Shown: piece after piece, positions 7,604 through 16,256 of the stretch
Layout: each line of letters starts with the position of its first letter
How positions within the stretch are numbered: the first letter of the stretch is position 1
From: JAVKSM01 sp039583705
Lineage (GTDB): Bacteria; Actinomycetota; Actinomycetes; Mycobacteriales; Pseudonocardiaceae
NCBI GenBank assembly: GCA_039583705.1
Contig: JAVKSM010000014.1
Location: forward strand, 1-36,483
Length of the DNA: 36,483 nt
Reading direction: 5' to 3'
The notes under the pieces: generated by a model
Seen by the model: the letters and a program-made list of their open reading frames with translations, nothing else
Database searches by the model: none
Told to the model about the DNA's origin: nothing
Made by a program: the position numbers and the translations under genes

Positions 7604-8586
7604 GCCCACTGCGGCTGGCCCACGGGGCACCGGCCGCCCGGATCCTCGGTCTGGGCAGCGCCCAGCCCGACCGGGTGGTCACCAACGACGAGCTGGCCCG
7701 TCGGGTCGAGACCAGCGACGAGTGGATCCGCGACCGGGTGGGGATCGTCAGCCGCCGCATCGCCGACAGCGGGACCAGCGTCGTGGACATGGCCGTCGAA
7801 GCGGGCTCGAAGGCCGTCGCGGACGCCGGGCTCGCTCCCTCCGACCTCGATACGGTGATCGTCGCGAACTGCACGATGCCGAGCGGGATCCCCAACGCGG
7901 CCGCCCAGGTGGCCGACCGGATCGGGGCCAGCGCGCCCGGCGCCTTCGACATCAACGCCGCCTGCGCCGGCTTCTGCTACGCGCTGGGGATCGCCTCGGA
8001 CCTGGTGCGGGTCGGCTCGGCAGGCCATGTCCTGGTCATCGGCTCCGAGAAGCTGTCCGACTGGCTGGACTGGGACGACCGCTCGACCTGCATCATCTTC
8101 GCCGACGCCGCGGGGGCGGTGGTGGTCGGACCGGCGGCGTCGGCGGCTGAGGCCGGGATCGGACCAGTCGCCTGGGGCAGCGCCGGCGACATGGCGGACG
8201 TCATCTTCATCAACGAGCGGACCCGGGGCATCCACCAGGAGGGACAGACGGTCTTTCGCTGGGCCACGACGAAGATCGCACCGATCGCGCTGCGGGCGGT
8301 CGAACTGGCCGGCGTCGCGCCCTCGGACCTCGACGTGCTCGTGCCCCACCAGGCGAACCTGCGCATCGTGGAGGCGCTGGCCAAGCGGCTGTGGGCCGTC
8401 GGCGCCCGGGAGGACATGCGGGTGGCCCGCGACATCGTGCACTCCGGCAACACCTCGTCGGCGTCGGTCCCGCTCGCGCTGGACCACATGCGGGCGGCTG
8501 GGGAGGTCGTCAGTGGCGACGTCGCGCTGCTCGTGGGCTTCGGCGCCGGGCTGTCCTATGCCGCGCAGGTGGTCGTGCTGCCCTGA
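7600..8586 (+). CDS. fabH: 3-oxoacyl-ACP synthase III
   Basis: This 328-residue condensing enzyme starts fatty-acid synthesis by joining an acyl-CoA primer to malonyl-ACP. The triad is C122 in NAACAGFCYA, H250 in VPHQANLRI and N284 in HSGNTSSASVP; the usual TSDEWIRDRVGI and FADAAGAVVV blocks are present. ATG 7600 overlaps the fabD stop (ATGA), implying translational coupling. M. tuberculosis keeps fabH elsewhere, whereas Streptomyces has fabD-fabH-acpP-fabF as here. Primer preference (straight or branched) cannot be read from the sequence. Confidence 0.97.
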   Translation: MSPLRLAHGAPAARILGLGSAQPDRVVTNDELARRVETSDEWIRDRVGIVSRRIADSGTSVVDMAVEAGSKAVADAGLAPSDLDTVIVANCTMPSGIPNAAAQVADRIGASAPGAFDINAACAGFCYALGIASDLVRVGSAGHVLVIGSEKLSDWLDWDDRSTCIIFADAAGAVVVGPAASAAEAGIGPVAWGSAGDMADVIFINERTRGIHQEGQTVFRWATTKIAPIALRAVELAGVAPSDLDVLVPHQANLRIVEALAKRLWAVGAREDMRVARDIVHSGNTSSASVPLALDHMRAAGEVVSGDVALLVGFGAGLSYAAQVVVLP

Positions 8587-8693
8587 CCGCTCCGACCCGA
8601 AGGCGTCCGACCAGGACCGGCATACTCCGCGACGCAGACAGAACCCATTGCCGGCTCAGCCGGCGGCCCTGAAGGACCAGAAAGGAACCGCTC

Positions 8694-8933
8694 GTGACGA
8701 ACGACGAGATCCTCAGCGAATTGGCCGCGATCGTCGAGGAGGTCGCAGGTGTCGACGCCGACGAAGTGAGCGCCGAGAAGTCCTTCGTGGACGACCTGGA
8801 TATCGACTCGCTGTCGATGGTGGAGATCGCGGTACAGGCGGAGGACAAGTTCGGCGTGAAGATCCCCGACGACGAGCTGGCGAACCTCAAGACCGTCGGC
8901 GATGCGGTGAGCTACATCACCAAGAACGCATGA
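8694..8933 (+). CDS. acpP: Acyl-carrier protein
   Basis: This 79-residue acidic protein carries the growing acyl chain on a phosphopantetheine arm attached to S39 in the motif DIDSLSMVEI. The length is that of a standard AcpP; the long C-terminal tail of mycobacterial AcpM is absent, which argues against mycolate synthesis on this carrier. The GTG at 8694 is fixed by AAAGGA (8681-8686) seven bases upstream. The stop overlaps the fabF ATG by three bases. The 107 bases after fabH contain a short GCCGG-CTCAG-CCGGC hairpin (8650-8664) that could tune expression of acpP relative to fabH. Confidence 0.97.
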   Translation: MTNDEILSELAAIVEEVAGVDADEVSAEKSFVDDLDIDSLSMVEIAVQAEDKFGVKIPDDELANLKTVGDAVSYITKNA

Positions 8934-10159
8934 CCGCTCCTGACGTCGTGGTCACCGGGCTCGGCGCGACGACCCCGCTCGGCGGGGACGTCGCGTCGAC
9001 CTGGGACGGGCTGCTCGCCGGTCACAGCGGGGTGTCCGCCATCAAGGAGGACTGGGTCGAGCGCTACGACTTGCCCGTCCGCATCGCCGCGCAGCTCGCG
9101 GTGGAGCCGGCGGAGGTGCTCAAGCGCGTCGAGGCCCGGCGCTGGGACCGCTGCGAGCAGGTCGCGATGATCGCGACCCGGGAGGCGTGGGCCGACGCCG
9201 GAACCCCGGGTGTGGAGCCGGAGCGGCTGGCCGTGGTCGTCGGCACCGGGATCGGTGGCGCGCTCACCCTGCTCGGTCAGGACGACGTGCTGAAGACCGA
9301 GGGGATGCGCAAGGTCTCCCCGCTGACGGTCCCGATGCTCATGCCCAACGGGCCGGCGGCCTATGTCGGGCTCGAGCTGGGGGCCCGGGCAGGGGTGCAC
9401 ACGCCGGTCTCGGCGTGCGCGTCCGGCGCCGAGGCCCTGGCCATGGGCTGGCGGCTGCTGCGCTGCGGCGAGGCCGACGTGGTGGTGGCTGGCGGGGCGG
9501 AGGCGTGCATCACGGCAATCCCGCTGGCCGGCTTCGCCCAGATGCGGGCGATGTGCACCTCGCACAACGACGACCCGGAACGCGCCTCGCGCCCGTTCGA
9601 CGTCAGCCGCGACGGGTTCGTGCTCGGCGAGGGAGCCGGGATCATGGTGCTGGAGCGGGCCGACTTCGCCGCCGCCCGCGGTGCCCAGGTGTACGGCCGG
9701 CTCGCCGGCGCCGGCACCAGCTCCGACGCCTATCACATCACTGCCCCCGACCCCGAGGGCGCCGGCGCGGCCAGGGCGATCCGTGCCGCGCTGCGCAACG
9801 GCGGGGTGGAGCCCGCCGACGTCGGGCACGTCAACGCCCACGCCACCGCGACCCCGGTCGGCGACATCGCGGAGGCGGTGGCGGTGCGTTCGGCGATCGG
9901 CGACCACCCGGTGCTCACCGCACCCAAGTCCGCGCTGGGTCACCTGTTGGGTGCGGCGGGCGCGGTGGAGGGGATCGCGACCCTGCTCGCCATCCGCAAC
10001 GGCGTGATCCCGCCGACGCTCAACCTCGCGAACCTCGACCCGGGCGTGGCGCTCGACGTCGTCTGCGGCGCGCCGCGGCACGCCGGACTCACCGCGGCGG
10101 TGAGCGACTCGTTCGGCTTCGGCGGCCACAACATCGCGCTCACCTTCACCGCAGCCTGA
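8930..10159 (+). CDS. fabF: 3-oxoacyl-ACP synthase II (FabF/KasA type)
   Basis: This 409-residue elongating ketosynthase condenses acyl-ACP with malonyl-ACP. The Cys-His-His triad is C163 in VSACASGAEA, H304 in NAHATATPVGD and H338 in KSALGHLLGAAG. The N-terminal VVVTGLGATTPLGGDV and the C-terminal SDSFGFGGHNIAL are standard. ATG 8930 overlaps the acpP stop (ATGA). Only one copy is present here, unlike the kasA-kasB pair of mycobacteria. It forms the type II elongation module together with fabD, fabH and acpP. Confidence 0.97.
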   Translation: MTAPDVVVTGLGATTPLGGDVASTWDGLLAGHSGVSAIKEDWVERYDLPVRIAAQLAVEPAEVLKRVEARRWDRCEQVAMIATREAWADAGTPGVEPERLAVVVGTGIGGALTLLGQDDVLKTEGMRKVSPLTVPMLMPNGPAAYVGLELGARAGVHTPVSACASGAEALAMGWRLLRCGEADVVVAGGAEACITAIPLAGFAQMRAMCTSHNDDPERASRPFDVSRDGFVLGEGAGIMVLERADFAAARGAQVYGRLAGAGTSSDAYHITAPDPEGAGAARAIRAALRNGGVEPADVGHVNAHATATPVGDIAEAVAVRSAIGDHPVLTAPKSALGHLLGAAGAVEGIATLLAIRNGVIPPTLNLANLDPGVALDVVCGAPRHAGLTAAVSDSFGFGGHNIALTFTAA

Positions 10160-10192
10160 CCCGTCCACCTCACCACAACGGGGAGCATGCCC

Positions 10193-11638
10193 ATGACCGC
10201 GCTGGCCAGCCGCACCGAGACCGCCGAAGGACACCGGATCGATCCCCGTGACCCGGAGTTGCGCATCGCCGCCCTGTTCGACGAGGCCACGCTGGTCCCG
10301 CTGCGTCCCCGCGACCCGAGCGGGGTGTTCGCGGCGTACGGCCGCATCGAGGCGGCCAGGGTCGTGGCCTACTGCACCGACGCCACGAAGATGGGCGGCG
10401 CCATGGGCTCGGAGGGCTGCCGCCACATCGTCGATGCCATCGACAGCGCCGTCCGGCAGCGCTGCCCGGTGATCGGGCTGTGGCACTCCGGCGGGGCCCG
10501 GCTGGCCGAGGGTGTGGAGGCACTGGACGCGGTGGGTCAGGTGTTCGCCGCGATGGTGCGCGCCTCCGGGCGGGTGCCGCAGATCTCGCTGGTGCTCGGC
10601 CCGGCGGCCGGCGGCGCGGCCTACGGCCCCGCGCTCACCGACGTCGTGGTCATGGCTCCGGAGGGACGGGTGTTCGTCACCGGTCCGGACGTGGTCCGCA
10701 GCGTCACCGGCGAGCAGATCGACATGGAGTCCCTCGGCGGCCCGTCCGCGCACAGCCGCAAGTCCGGCGTCGTCCACGTCGCGGCCAGCTCCGAGGCCGA
10801 CGCCTTCGCCCGCACCCGCCGCATCACCGGGCTGTTCGGGCGCCCCGGGTGCTTCGACATCCGGACCCTGGACCCCGGGGACGACCCGCGAGCGCTGCTG
10901 CCCGAGGTGCGCCAGCGTGCCTACGACGTGCGCCCCCTGCTGCGCCGCCTGCTCGATGACGACCCGAGCGGTGACCTCGGGTCGAGCTTCGCCGAGCTCC
11001 AGGCACGGTGGGCGCCGAACATGGTTGTCGGACTGGGCCGGCTGGGTGGCCGTTCGGTCGGCGTGCTCGCGAACAACCCGCTGCGCATCGGCGGCTGCCT
11101 GGACTCCCCGTCGGCGGAGAAAGCGTCCCGGTTCGTGCGGATGTGTGACTCCTTCGGGGTGCCGCTCGTGGTGCTCGTCGACGTGCCCGGCTACCTGCCT
11201 GGAGTTGGTCAGGAGTGGGACGGCATCGTCCGGCGCGGCGCGAAACTGCTGCACGCCTTCGCCGAGGCCAGCGTGCCGCGGGTGACGCTGGTGACGCGCA
11301 AGGCCTACGGCGGGGCCTACATCGCGATGAACTCCCGCGCGCTGGGCGCGACAGCCGTGTTCGCGTGGCCGGATGCGGAGTTCGGCGTGATGGGGGCCGA
11401 CGCCGCGGTCGGGATCCTGCACCGCAAGCGGCTCGCAGCCGCCGCCGAGGAGGAACGGGAGGCGCTGCACACCCGCTTGGTCGAGGAGCACGAGCGGGTG
11501 GCCGGCGGCATGGAGCGGGCGATGGCGATCGGCGTGGTCGACGAGGTGATCGACCCCAGGCACACCCGGCTCCGTTTGGTCGAGGCCCTGGCCGCCGCCC
11601 CCGCCGGCCGCGGTGCCCACGGGAACATCCCCCTGTGA
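10193..11638 (+). CDS. accD6: Acetyl/propionyl-CoA carboxylase carboxyltransferase subunit, AccD6 type
   Basis: This 481-residue protein has the crotonase-like carboxyltransferase fold with N- and C-halves, and passes carboxyl from biotin to acetyl-CoA to give malonyl-CoA. Characteristic blocks are GLWHSGGARLAEGVEAL, GPAAGGAAYGPALTD, VTGPDVVRSVTGE, LVDVPGYLPGVGQEWDG and TRKAYGGAYIAMNSR. It matches AccD6 of M. tuberculosis to the final GNIPL. ATG 10193 is preferred over ATG 10187, since GGGAG (10181-10185) stands seven bases from the first and only one from the second. A biotin-carrying alpha subunit must be encoded elsewhere. A hairpin 22 bases downstream probably ends the operon. Confidence 0.95.
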   Translation: MTALASRTETAEGHRIDPRDPELRIAALFDEATLVPLRPRDPSGVFAAYGRIEAARVVAYCTDATKMGGAMGSEGCRHIVDAIDSAVRQRCPVIGLWHSGGARLAEGVEALDAVGQVFAAMVRASGRVPQISLVLGPAAGGAAYGPALTDVVVMAPEGRVFVTGPDVVRSVTGEQIDMESLGGPSAHSRKSGVVHVAASSEADAFARTRRITGLFGRPGCFDIRTLDPGDDPRALLPEVRQRAYDVRPLLRRLLDDDPSGDLGSSFAELQARWAPNMVVGLGRLGGRSVGVLANNPLRIGGCLDSPSAEKASRFVRMCDSFGVPLVVLVDVPGYLPGVGQEWDGIVRRGAKLLHAFAEASVPRVTLVTRKAYGGAYIAMNSRALGATAVFAWPDAEFGVMGADAAVGILHRKRLAAAAEEEREALHTRLVEEHERVAGGMERAMAIGVVDEVIDPRHTRLRLVEALAAAPAGRGAHGNIPL

Positions 11639-11660
11639 GATGACGGCGCCGGTCAGACGG

Positions 11661-11679
11661 GCGCGCCGGTGCGGCGCGC
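11661..11679 (+). terminator. Hairpin after the fab-acc operon
   Basis: GCGCGCC (11661-11667) and GGCGCGC (11673-11679) form a 7-bp stem with a five-base loop, 22 bases after the accD6 stop. There is no T-run beyond AAAGG. It is a plausible transcription end for the operon. Confidence 0.5.
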
Positions 11680-11781
11680 AAAGGCCCGCAGGCCGGGCAG
11701 GGTGTGCGTGGTCGGGTGTTGGAGCAAACCGGCGGTGATCTGGTGAATCGGCTTGCGGTAGCGGACTTCGTCGGGTGAGGC

Positions 11782-12222
11782 ATGGTCGGTGACCTGCCCC
11801 GCTTACGGGACTCGGCACTGGTCACGCTCGGTCGCGCCCACGCCCAGCTCGTCACCGCACTACCGGGTGCGGTCGTGGCGGCCCACCTCACCGACACCGG
11901 CTGTGACCGCGCCGACCTGTGGGCCGCGGCGATGAAGGCCCAGGCATCGACACCGCCATCTCGTCACCGCGAACTGGCGTTGCTGCTGGGTGCGGCCGGG
12001 TTCCAAGCCGATTCCCCGATCGTCAAAACCCGCCTCGACCGGCGCGACCCGCGGAGCCGCTGGCGCGGCCGACGGCAATGTGTTCACCGACGCCACCCTA
12101 ACCACCCCGGTATCCGCCCGCGCCGAGGGGGAGGTAGGTGCTCTCAGCAGGAGACGCGGATGACGCTGCCGGCGCGGGGGCTGTCGAGCCGCAGGCTGCC
12201 GTCCTCCTGGACCAGGCTGTAG
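11782..12222 (+). CDS. Unrecognised coding-like stretch, possibly degenerate
   Basis: A frame from ATG 11782 begins VGDLPRLRDSALVTLGRAHA and stays protein-like, with G/C-rich third positions, until about 12060 (TRLDRRDPR). It then turns Arg-rich and runs into the end of the opposite-strand membrane-protein gene. I do not recognise it. Immediately before it, on the other strand, a 49-codon open segment without a start (about 11639-11785, containing EVRYRKPIHQITAGLLQHP) also looks protein-like. The 505 bases between accD6 and the next sure gene therefore look like remnants of one or two decayed genes rather than plain spacer. The frame as given is unlikely to be a complete functional protein. 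Confidence 0.25.
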   Translation: MVGDLPRLRDSALVTLGRAHAQLVTALPGAVVAAHLTDTGCDRADLWAAAMKAQASTPPSRHRELALLLGAAGFQADSPIVKTRLDRRDPRSRWRGRRQCVHRRHPNHPGIRPRRGGGRCSQQETRMTLPARGLSSRRLPSSWTRL

Positions 12223-12713
12223 CTCGCGTTCCAGCAGCTCCGGCCGGCAGGCAGGTCCGCCGCGTTCTGGACCGGCGCCACCGTGGCGAAGGAGACCAGC
12301 ACGAGCAGGCCGCCGCCGGCGTCGGCCTCCTCGATCCGACTGACGAGGATCGTGCCGTCCCGGGTGCCGGCCAGATCGCTGGCCCACGTCGTCTCGGGCT
12401 GCCGGGCGGCGAGGTCGGGGACCACGGTCGTCGCCCACCTCGGGTAGTCGCGGCTGTTGACGGCATCGAAGTAGGTATGTAGCAGGGCACGCACCGCCGC
12501 TGCCCCCGGGTATGCCCGGGCGTCGGCGCTCAGTTCGACCACCGCCGAGCCGGCCTGGCCCGGCGCTGGCAGCGGGCCTCCGGCCGCCCCGGCCGACGGC
12601 TCGCCCAACCTGGCGCGCACCACGATCCCGCTCGCGATGACGATGCCCAGGAGCAACACCAGCGCCGCCGTCAGCGCCGCCGGCCACTGCCGGAGATCGG
12701 TCCGAACGACCAT
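12144..12713 (-). CDS. Membrane-anchored extracytoplasmic protein of unknown function
   Basis: This 189-residue protein begins at ATG 12713. One hydrophobic helix at about 10-30 (ALTAALVLLLGIVIASGIVV) with positive residues before it suggests an N-in, C-out anchor. After a Pro/Gly/Ala linker, about 120 residues follow the pattern of an NTF2/SnoaL-like fold: AVRALLHTYFDAVNSRDYPR, then strands around GTILVSRIEEAD and LLVLVSFATV. Two Cys (about 160 and the last residue) could form a disulfide outside the cell. Similar anchored proteins are common in Pseudonocardiaceae. It follows the DUF3145 gene by 31 bases on the same strand, so co-transcription is likely. Confidence 0.75.
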   Translation of the reverse strand: MVVRTDLRQWPAALTAALVLLLGIVIASGIVVRARLGEPSAGAAGGPLPAPGQAGSAVVELSADARAYPGAAAVRALLHTYFDAVNSRDYPRWATTVVPDLAARQPETTWASDLAGTRDGTILVSRIEEADAGGGLLVLVSFATVAPVQNAADLPAGRSCWNASYSLVQEDGSLRLDSPRAGSVIRVSC

Positions 12714-12744
12714 GCCGCCCAGCCTGCCATTCGGTGCCTCGAGC

Positions 12745-13236
12745 TCAGCCGACGCGGTGCAGCCAGGTGGCGGCCGCGCCGTCCCCGGCGTACCGGTAGG
12801 GCTCCAGGGCGTCGTCCCAGGCCGTCCCGAGGAGGTCATCGATCCGGCGTGCCACACAGTGGCGGCCGGCGGCCGTGGCGACGAGGCTGCGCAGTTGGTC
12901 CTCCGCGAGCACGATGTCGCCGTTGGCGCTGGTCCGGCCGCGCCACAGGCCCAGCCCGGGCACGTAGCTGAAACGCTCCCCGTCGACACCGGGGCTGGGC
13001 TCCTCGGTGACCTCGAATCGGACCATGGGCCAGGCCCGCAGCGCGGCGGCGAGCGACCCGCCGGTGCCGACCGGGCCGCTCCAGGTGCAGTCGGCCCGGA
13101 GCTGACCGGGCGCCGCGGGCTGGGGGCTCCACTGCACCACGACACGGGTGTCAAGGGTGCCCGAGATCGCCCACTCGACGTGCGGGCACACCGCGGGTGG
13201 CGACGAGTGGACGTAGATCACGCCACGGGTGCTCAC
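12745..13236 (-). CDS. DUF3145 family protein
   Basis: This 163-residue protein belongs to an actinobacteria-specific family of unknown function. Diagnostic parts are the N-terminal STRGVIYVHSSPPAVCPHVE followed by W-A, the FEVTEEPSPGVDGERFSYVP segment and the C-terminal DDLLGTAWDDALEPYRYAG. GTG 13236 is chosen because GGAGGT stands five bases upstream and the family starts exactly there. As I recall, DUF3145 genes in other actinobacteria lie near fatty-acid synthase or carboxylase genes, which fits the location just past accD6. No active-site motif is seen. Confidence 0.9.
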   Translation of the reverse strand: MSTRGVIYVHSSPPAVCPHVEWAISGTLDTRVVVQWSPQPAAPGQLRADCTWSGPVGTGGSLAAALRAWPMVRFEVTEEPSPGVDGERFSYVPGLGLWRGRTSANGDIVLAEDQLRSLVATAAGRHCVARRIDDLLGTAWDDALEPYRYAGDGAAATWLHRVG

Positions 13237-13407
13237 TGCTGACCTCCGACCTCGATGAGGTACGTCTTCCCCAACGACCTCGCCGCGCCGGATGCCCCAG
13301 TGGACCGATGTCAACGGGGTCAGTGTGCCTGCTGGGACTGCTGGTGCGCCAGTACCGGCGCCAGAGCGGCGTGTCGTCCTGACCCGGCCAGGTTCCGACC
13401 CGGGAAG

Positions 13408-14019
13408 TCACCCGACGACGAGCACGACGAGGGTGCGGGGGCCGTGCACGCCCTCCACCCGGTCCAGCTCGATGTCACTGGTCGCCGACGGCCCACTGAT
13501 CAACGTCAGTGGCCGGCCGGGGTCGAGCCGGGCCAGTGCGGTGGGCACGTCGTCCACGACGTCGGCCGCCCGCACGACACACAGGTGGTAGTCCGGCACC
13601 AGGGTGAGCACCCGGCGCCCTTGGGCGGGACCGGCATCCAGGGCGATCGTGCCGGTGACCGCAATGCCCACCGCCGACCCGGTGAGCACGCCGTCGGTCG
13701 CGTCCAGCTCGTCGACCGCGAGCGGGGGGTCGTCGCGCAGCACGGTGACCCCGTCCCCGGCGGCGAGCCAGCCGGCTGGCAGGTCGGCTGGCACGACGAG
13801 CCGGCGTACGCCCCCCTCCCGCAGCGCCTCGGCGACCGCGGCCGACAGCCCGTCGGCCGCCACCCGCCGGACCGTGGCCCGGTAGCCGGCCACCCGCTCG
13901 CAGAACAGCACCACCGGGTCGGCCACCGCAGCCGGCCCGGGCACCGGAACGGCCTGAGGCTCCGGCGCGCCGGCCGTAGCCCTCCGGATCCGGGCAAGGA
14001 TCTCCTCCCGCGCACTCAC
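13408..14019 (-). CDS. lutC: Lactate utilisation protein C (LUD domain)
   Basis: This 203-residue LUD-domain protein is the third subunit of the LutABC L-lactate oxidising complex. Family marks are the N-terminal AREEILARIRRA helix, a mid-segment LVVPADLPAGWL and the TGTIALDAGPAQGRRVLTLV loop with VPDYHLCVV after it. GTG 14019 overlaps the lutB stop by four bases (GTGA), so translation is probably coupled. It is the last gene of the lutABC run. The next 171 bases, up to the DUF3145 start, contain no gene I can support. Confidence 0.9.
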   Translation of the reverse strand: MSAREEILARIRRATAGAPEPQAVPVPGPAAVADPVVLFCERVAGYRATVRRVAADGLSAAVAEALREGGVRRLVVPADLPAGWLAAGDGVTVLRDDPPLAVDELDATDGVLTGSAVGIAVTGTIALDAGPAQGRRVLTLVPDYHLCVVRAADVVDDVPTALARLDPGRPLTLISGPSATSDIELDRVEGVHGPRTLVVLVVG

Positions 14020-15434
14020 CGGCGGGTCCTTGCCCACCACGAGCGGAAGGACTCCGGTGGCGGCGCCGGAAGATCGCGGGCGTGGGTCCAGGCGGACAGC
14101 GGGCCGGGCAGCCGCTCGACCCTGCCGACAAGACGCCGCGACGCCGACACGAGGCGCTGCGCCGCGCCCAGCCGCCGGGGCTCGGCGAGCACCCACCGCG
14201 CGGCCCGCATCGCCAGCGCCTCGGCGCCCGCGCCGCGGGCCTCGACCACCCTGGCCCGCAGGTGCACCAGTGCGCGCGGGATGTCGATGGCGACCGGGCA
14301 CACCTCGTAGCACGCCCCGCACAGCGACGAGGCGAACGGCAGGGCCTGGTCCACCTCGGAGGCCAGGCCGCGCAGTTGCGGGGACAGGATCGCGCCGATC
14401 GGCCCCGGGTACACCGACCCGTAGGCGTGGCCACCGGTACGCTCGTAGACCGGGCAGACGTTGAGACAGGCCGAACAGCGGATGCAGCGCAACGCCTGCC
14501 GCCCGACCTCGTCGGCCAGCGCGTCGGTGCGCCCGTTGTCGAGCAGCACCAGGTGGAAGCGCTGCGGACCGTCGCCGGGCGAGACGCCGGACCAGGCCGA
14601 GGTGTAGGGGTTCATCCGCTCGCCTGTGGAGGAGCGGGGCAGCAGCCGCAAAAAGACCTCCAGCGCGTCCCAGGTCGGCACCACCTTCTCGATTCCCACC
14701 ACCGCGATCAGTGTCTCCGGCAGGGTCAGGCACATCCGGCCGTTGCCTTCGGACTCGACGACGACGAGCGTGCCGGTCTCGGCGACGGCGAAGTTCGCCC
14801 CGGAGATCCCGACCCGCGCCGTGAGGAACCGGCGGCGCAGGTGGGCGCGGGCCGCGGCGGCGAGCGCCTGCGGCTCGTCGGCGAGGTCGGCGGGCAGGCC
14901 TTCCATGGTGCGCCGGAAGATCTCGCGGATCTCCGCCCGGTTGCGGTGGATCGCCGGCACGAGGACGTGCGAGGGACGGTCCTCGCCGAGTTGCACGATG
15001 AGCTCGGCGAGGTCCGTCTCGTAGGCGGTGATCCCGGCCTCGGCAAGCGCCTCGTTCAGCCCGATCTCCTGGGTCGCCATCGACTTGACCTTGAGGACCT
15101 CGTCGGCGCCGGTGTCGCGGACGAGCCGGGTCACGAGCCGGTTGGCCTCACCGGCGTCGCGCGCCCAGTGCACCGTCCCGCCGGCCCGCGCTACCGCGGA
15201 CTCCAGCCGCTCCAGGTGCTCGTCGAGGTGGCGCAGGGTGCGGTCCTTGATCGCGGCGGCGGCGCGGCGCAGCCCCTCCCAGTCGTCCAGCTCGGCGATC
15301 ATCGCGGCGCGCCTGGCACGGATGGTGGACGTGGCGCGGCGCAGGTTCGCCCGTAGCTGGGCGTCGGCCAGGGCGGTCCGGGCGGCGACGGGGAACGGCG
15401 GCATGCCCAGCCAGGTCGGCATGGTCCCGGTCAC
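14016..15434 (-). CDS. lutB: Lactate utilisation iron-sulfur protein B
   Basis: This 472-residue protein combines an N-terminal LUD-type domain (about 60-300, with KVKSMATQEIGLNEAL and ISGANFAVAETGTLV) with a C-terminal ferredoxin-like domain. Cluster ligands are C317-x2-C320-x2-C323-x3-C327-P and C372-x2-C375-x3-C379-P, fit for two [4Fe-4S] clusters passing electrons from lactate. GTG 15434 is preferred because it overlaps the lutA stop by four bases; the in-frame ATG at 15422 is an alternative that removes four residues. It lies between lutA and lutC as in Bacillus subtilis lutABC. Confidence 0.95.
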   Translation of the reverse strand: MTGTMPTWLGMPPFPVAARTALADAQLRANLRRATSTIRARRAAMIAELDDWEGLRRAAAAIKDRTLRHLDEHLERLESAVARAGGTVHWARDAGEANRLVTRLVRDTGADEVLKVKSMATQEIGLNEALAEAGITAYETDLAELIVQLGEDRPSHVLVPAIHRNRAEIREIFRRTMEGLPADLADEPQALAAAARAHLRRRFLTARVGISGANFAVAETGTLVVVESEGNGRMCLTLPETLIAVVGIEKVVPTWDALEVFLRLLPRSSTGERMNPYTSAWSGVSPGDGPQRFHLVLLDNGRTDALADEVGRQALRCIRCSACLNVCPVYERTGGHAYGSVYPGPIGAILSPQLRGLASEVDQALPFASSLCGACYEVCPVAIDIPRALVHLRARVVEARGAGAEALAMRAARWVLAEPRRLGAAQRLVSASRRLVGRVERLPGPLSAWTHARDLPAPPPESFRSWWARTRR

Positions 15435-16171
15435 GCCACGGCGCCCTCGGTCGAGGCGAGGATCTCCGCCAGGTGCATCGTGCGTACCCCGCAACGAAGC
15501 CGGGACAGCGTGCCGCCGAGATGGGCCAGGCAGGCGTTGTCCCCGGCGCAGAGGACGTCGGCTCCGGTCTCGCCGACATGGCGCACCTTGTCGGCGGCCA
15601 TCGCCACCGAGACGTCGGGGTTCTTCACGGCGAACGTGCCGCCGAAGCCGCAGCACTCCTCGGCACCCGGCAGGTCGACAAGGATCAGCCCGCGGACCGC
15701 GCGCAGCAGCCGCAGCGGCTTGTCCCCGACCCGTAGCACCCGCAGCGAATGGCAGGTGGGGTGGTAGGCGACGCGGTGCGGGAAGTAGGCGCCCACGTCG
15801 GTCACGCCGAGCACGTCGACGAGCAGCTCGGACAGCTCGTGTACCCGGGGGGCGAGGTCGGCCGCCGCGGCGGCGAGCCGGTCGTCACCGGCGGCTCGGG
15901 CGACGTACCCGTAGTACTCGCGCACCGTGCCGACGCACGAGCCAGAGGGTGCGACGACCACCTCGTAGCGGGCGAAGGTGTCCACGAAACGGCGCACCAG
16001 GGGCAGCGCGTCGCGCTGGTAGCCGGTGTTGACGTGCATCTGGGCGCAGCAGGTCTGCGCCGGCGGGAACTCGACGGTGTGGCCGAGCCGCTCCAGCAGG
16101 GTGACGACGGCCTTGCCGGTCGCGGGGAAGAGCGTGTCGTTGACGCACGTGACGAACAGCGCGACGCGCAC
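15431..16171 (-). CDS. lutA: Lactate utilisation protein A (CCG-domain oxidoreductase)
   Basis: This 246-residue protein has two CCG-type domains that bind iron-sulfur or heterodisulfide-like centres. The first reads C41-C42-A-Q (a variant of C-C-G), the second ECCGFGGTF with C173-C174; the accompanying single cysteines are C79 in PSGSCVG and C140 in HPTCHS. It is the usual short LutA/YkgE length. GTG 16171 has only a weak ribosome site. It lies 85 bases after the acyl-CoA dehydrogenase gene on the same strand, so it may be co-transcribed or have its own promoter in that gap. Confidence 0.92.
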   Translation of the reverse strand: MRVALFVTCVNDTLFPATGKAVVTLLERLGHTVEFPPAQTCCAQMHVNTGYQRDALPLVRRFVDTFARYEVVVAPSGSCVGTVREYYGYVARAAGDDRLAAAAADLAPRVHELSELLVDVLGVTDVGAYFPHRVAYHPTCHSLRVLRVGDKPLRLLRAVRGLILVDLPGAEECCGFGGTFAVKNPDVSVAMAADKVRHVGETGADVLCAGDNACLAHLGGTLSRLRCGVRTMHLAEILASTEGAVA

Positions 16172-16256
16172 CAGCCAAGCCTAGTGGCCGGGCTCACCCG
16201 GGAGGCAGCACGCAGAACTCGTCGCCCTCGGCACACCGTGGATGTGCGGCCGCGGC

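Noticed and set aside
8912..11818. 968-codon open frame on the minus strand across fabF and accD6
   Set aside because: It mirrors two certain genes and has shadow composition (His/Gly/Val/Arg rich) with no domain pattern.
13255..14310. 351-codon plus-strand frame opposite lutC and lutB
   Set aside because: The minus-strand genes have clear catalytic and cluster motifs; this frame has none.
16172..16256. Separate promoter for lutABC in the 85-base gap after the dehydrogenase
   Set aside because: No convincing -35/-10 pair was seen, so it is not listed as a feature. Co-transcription remains possible.
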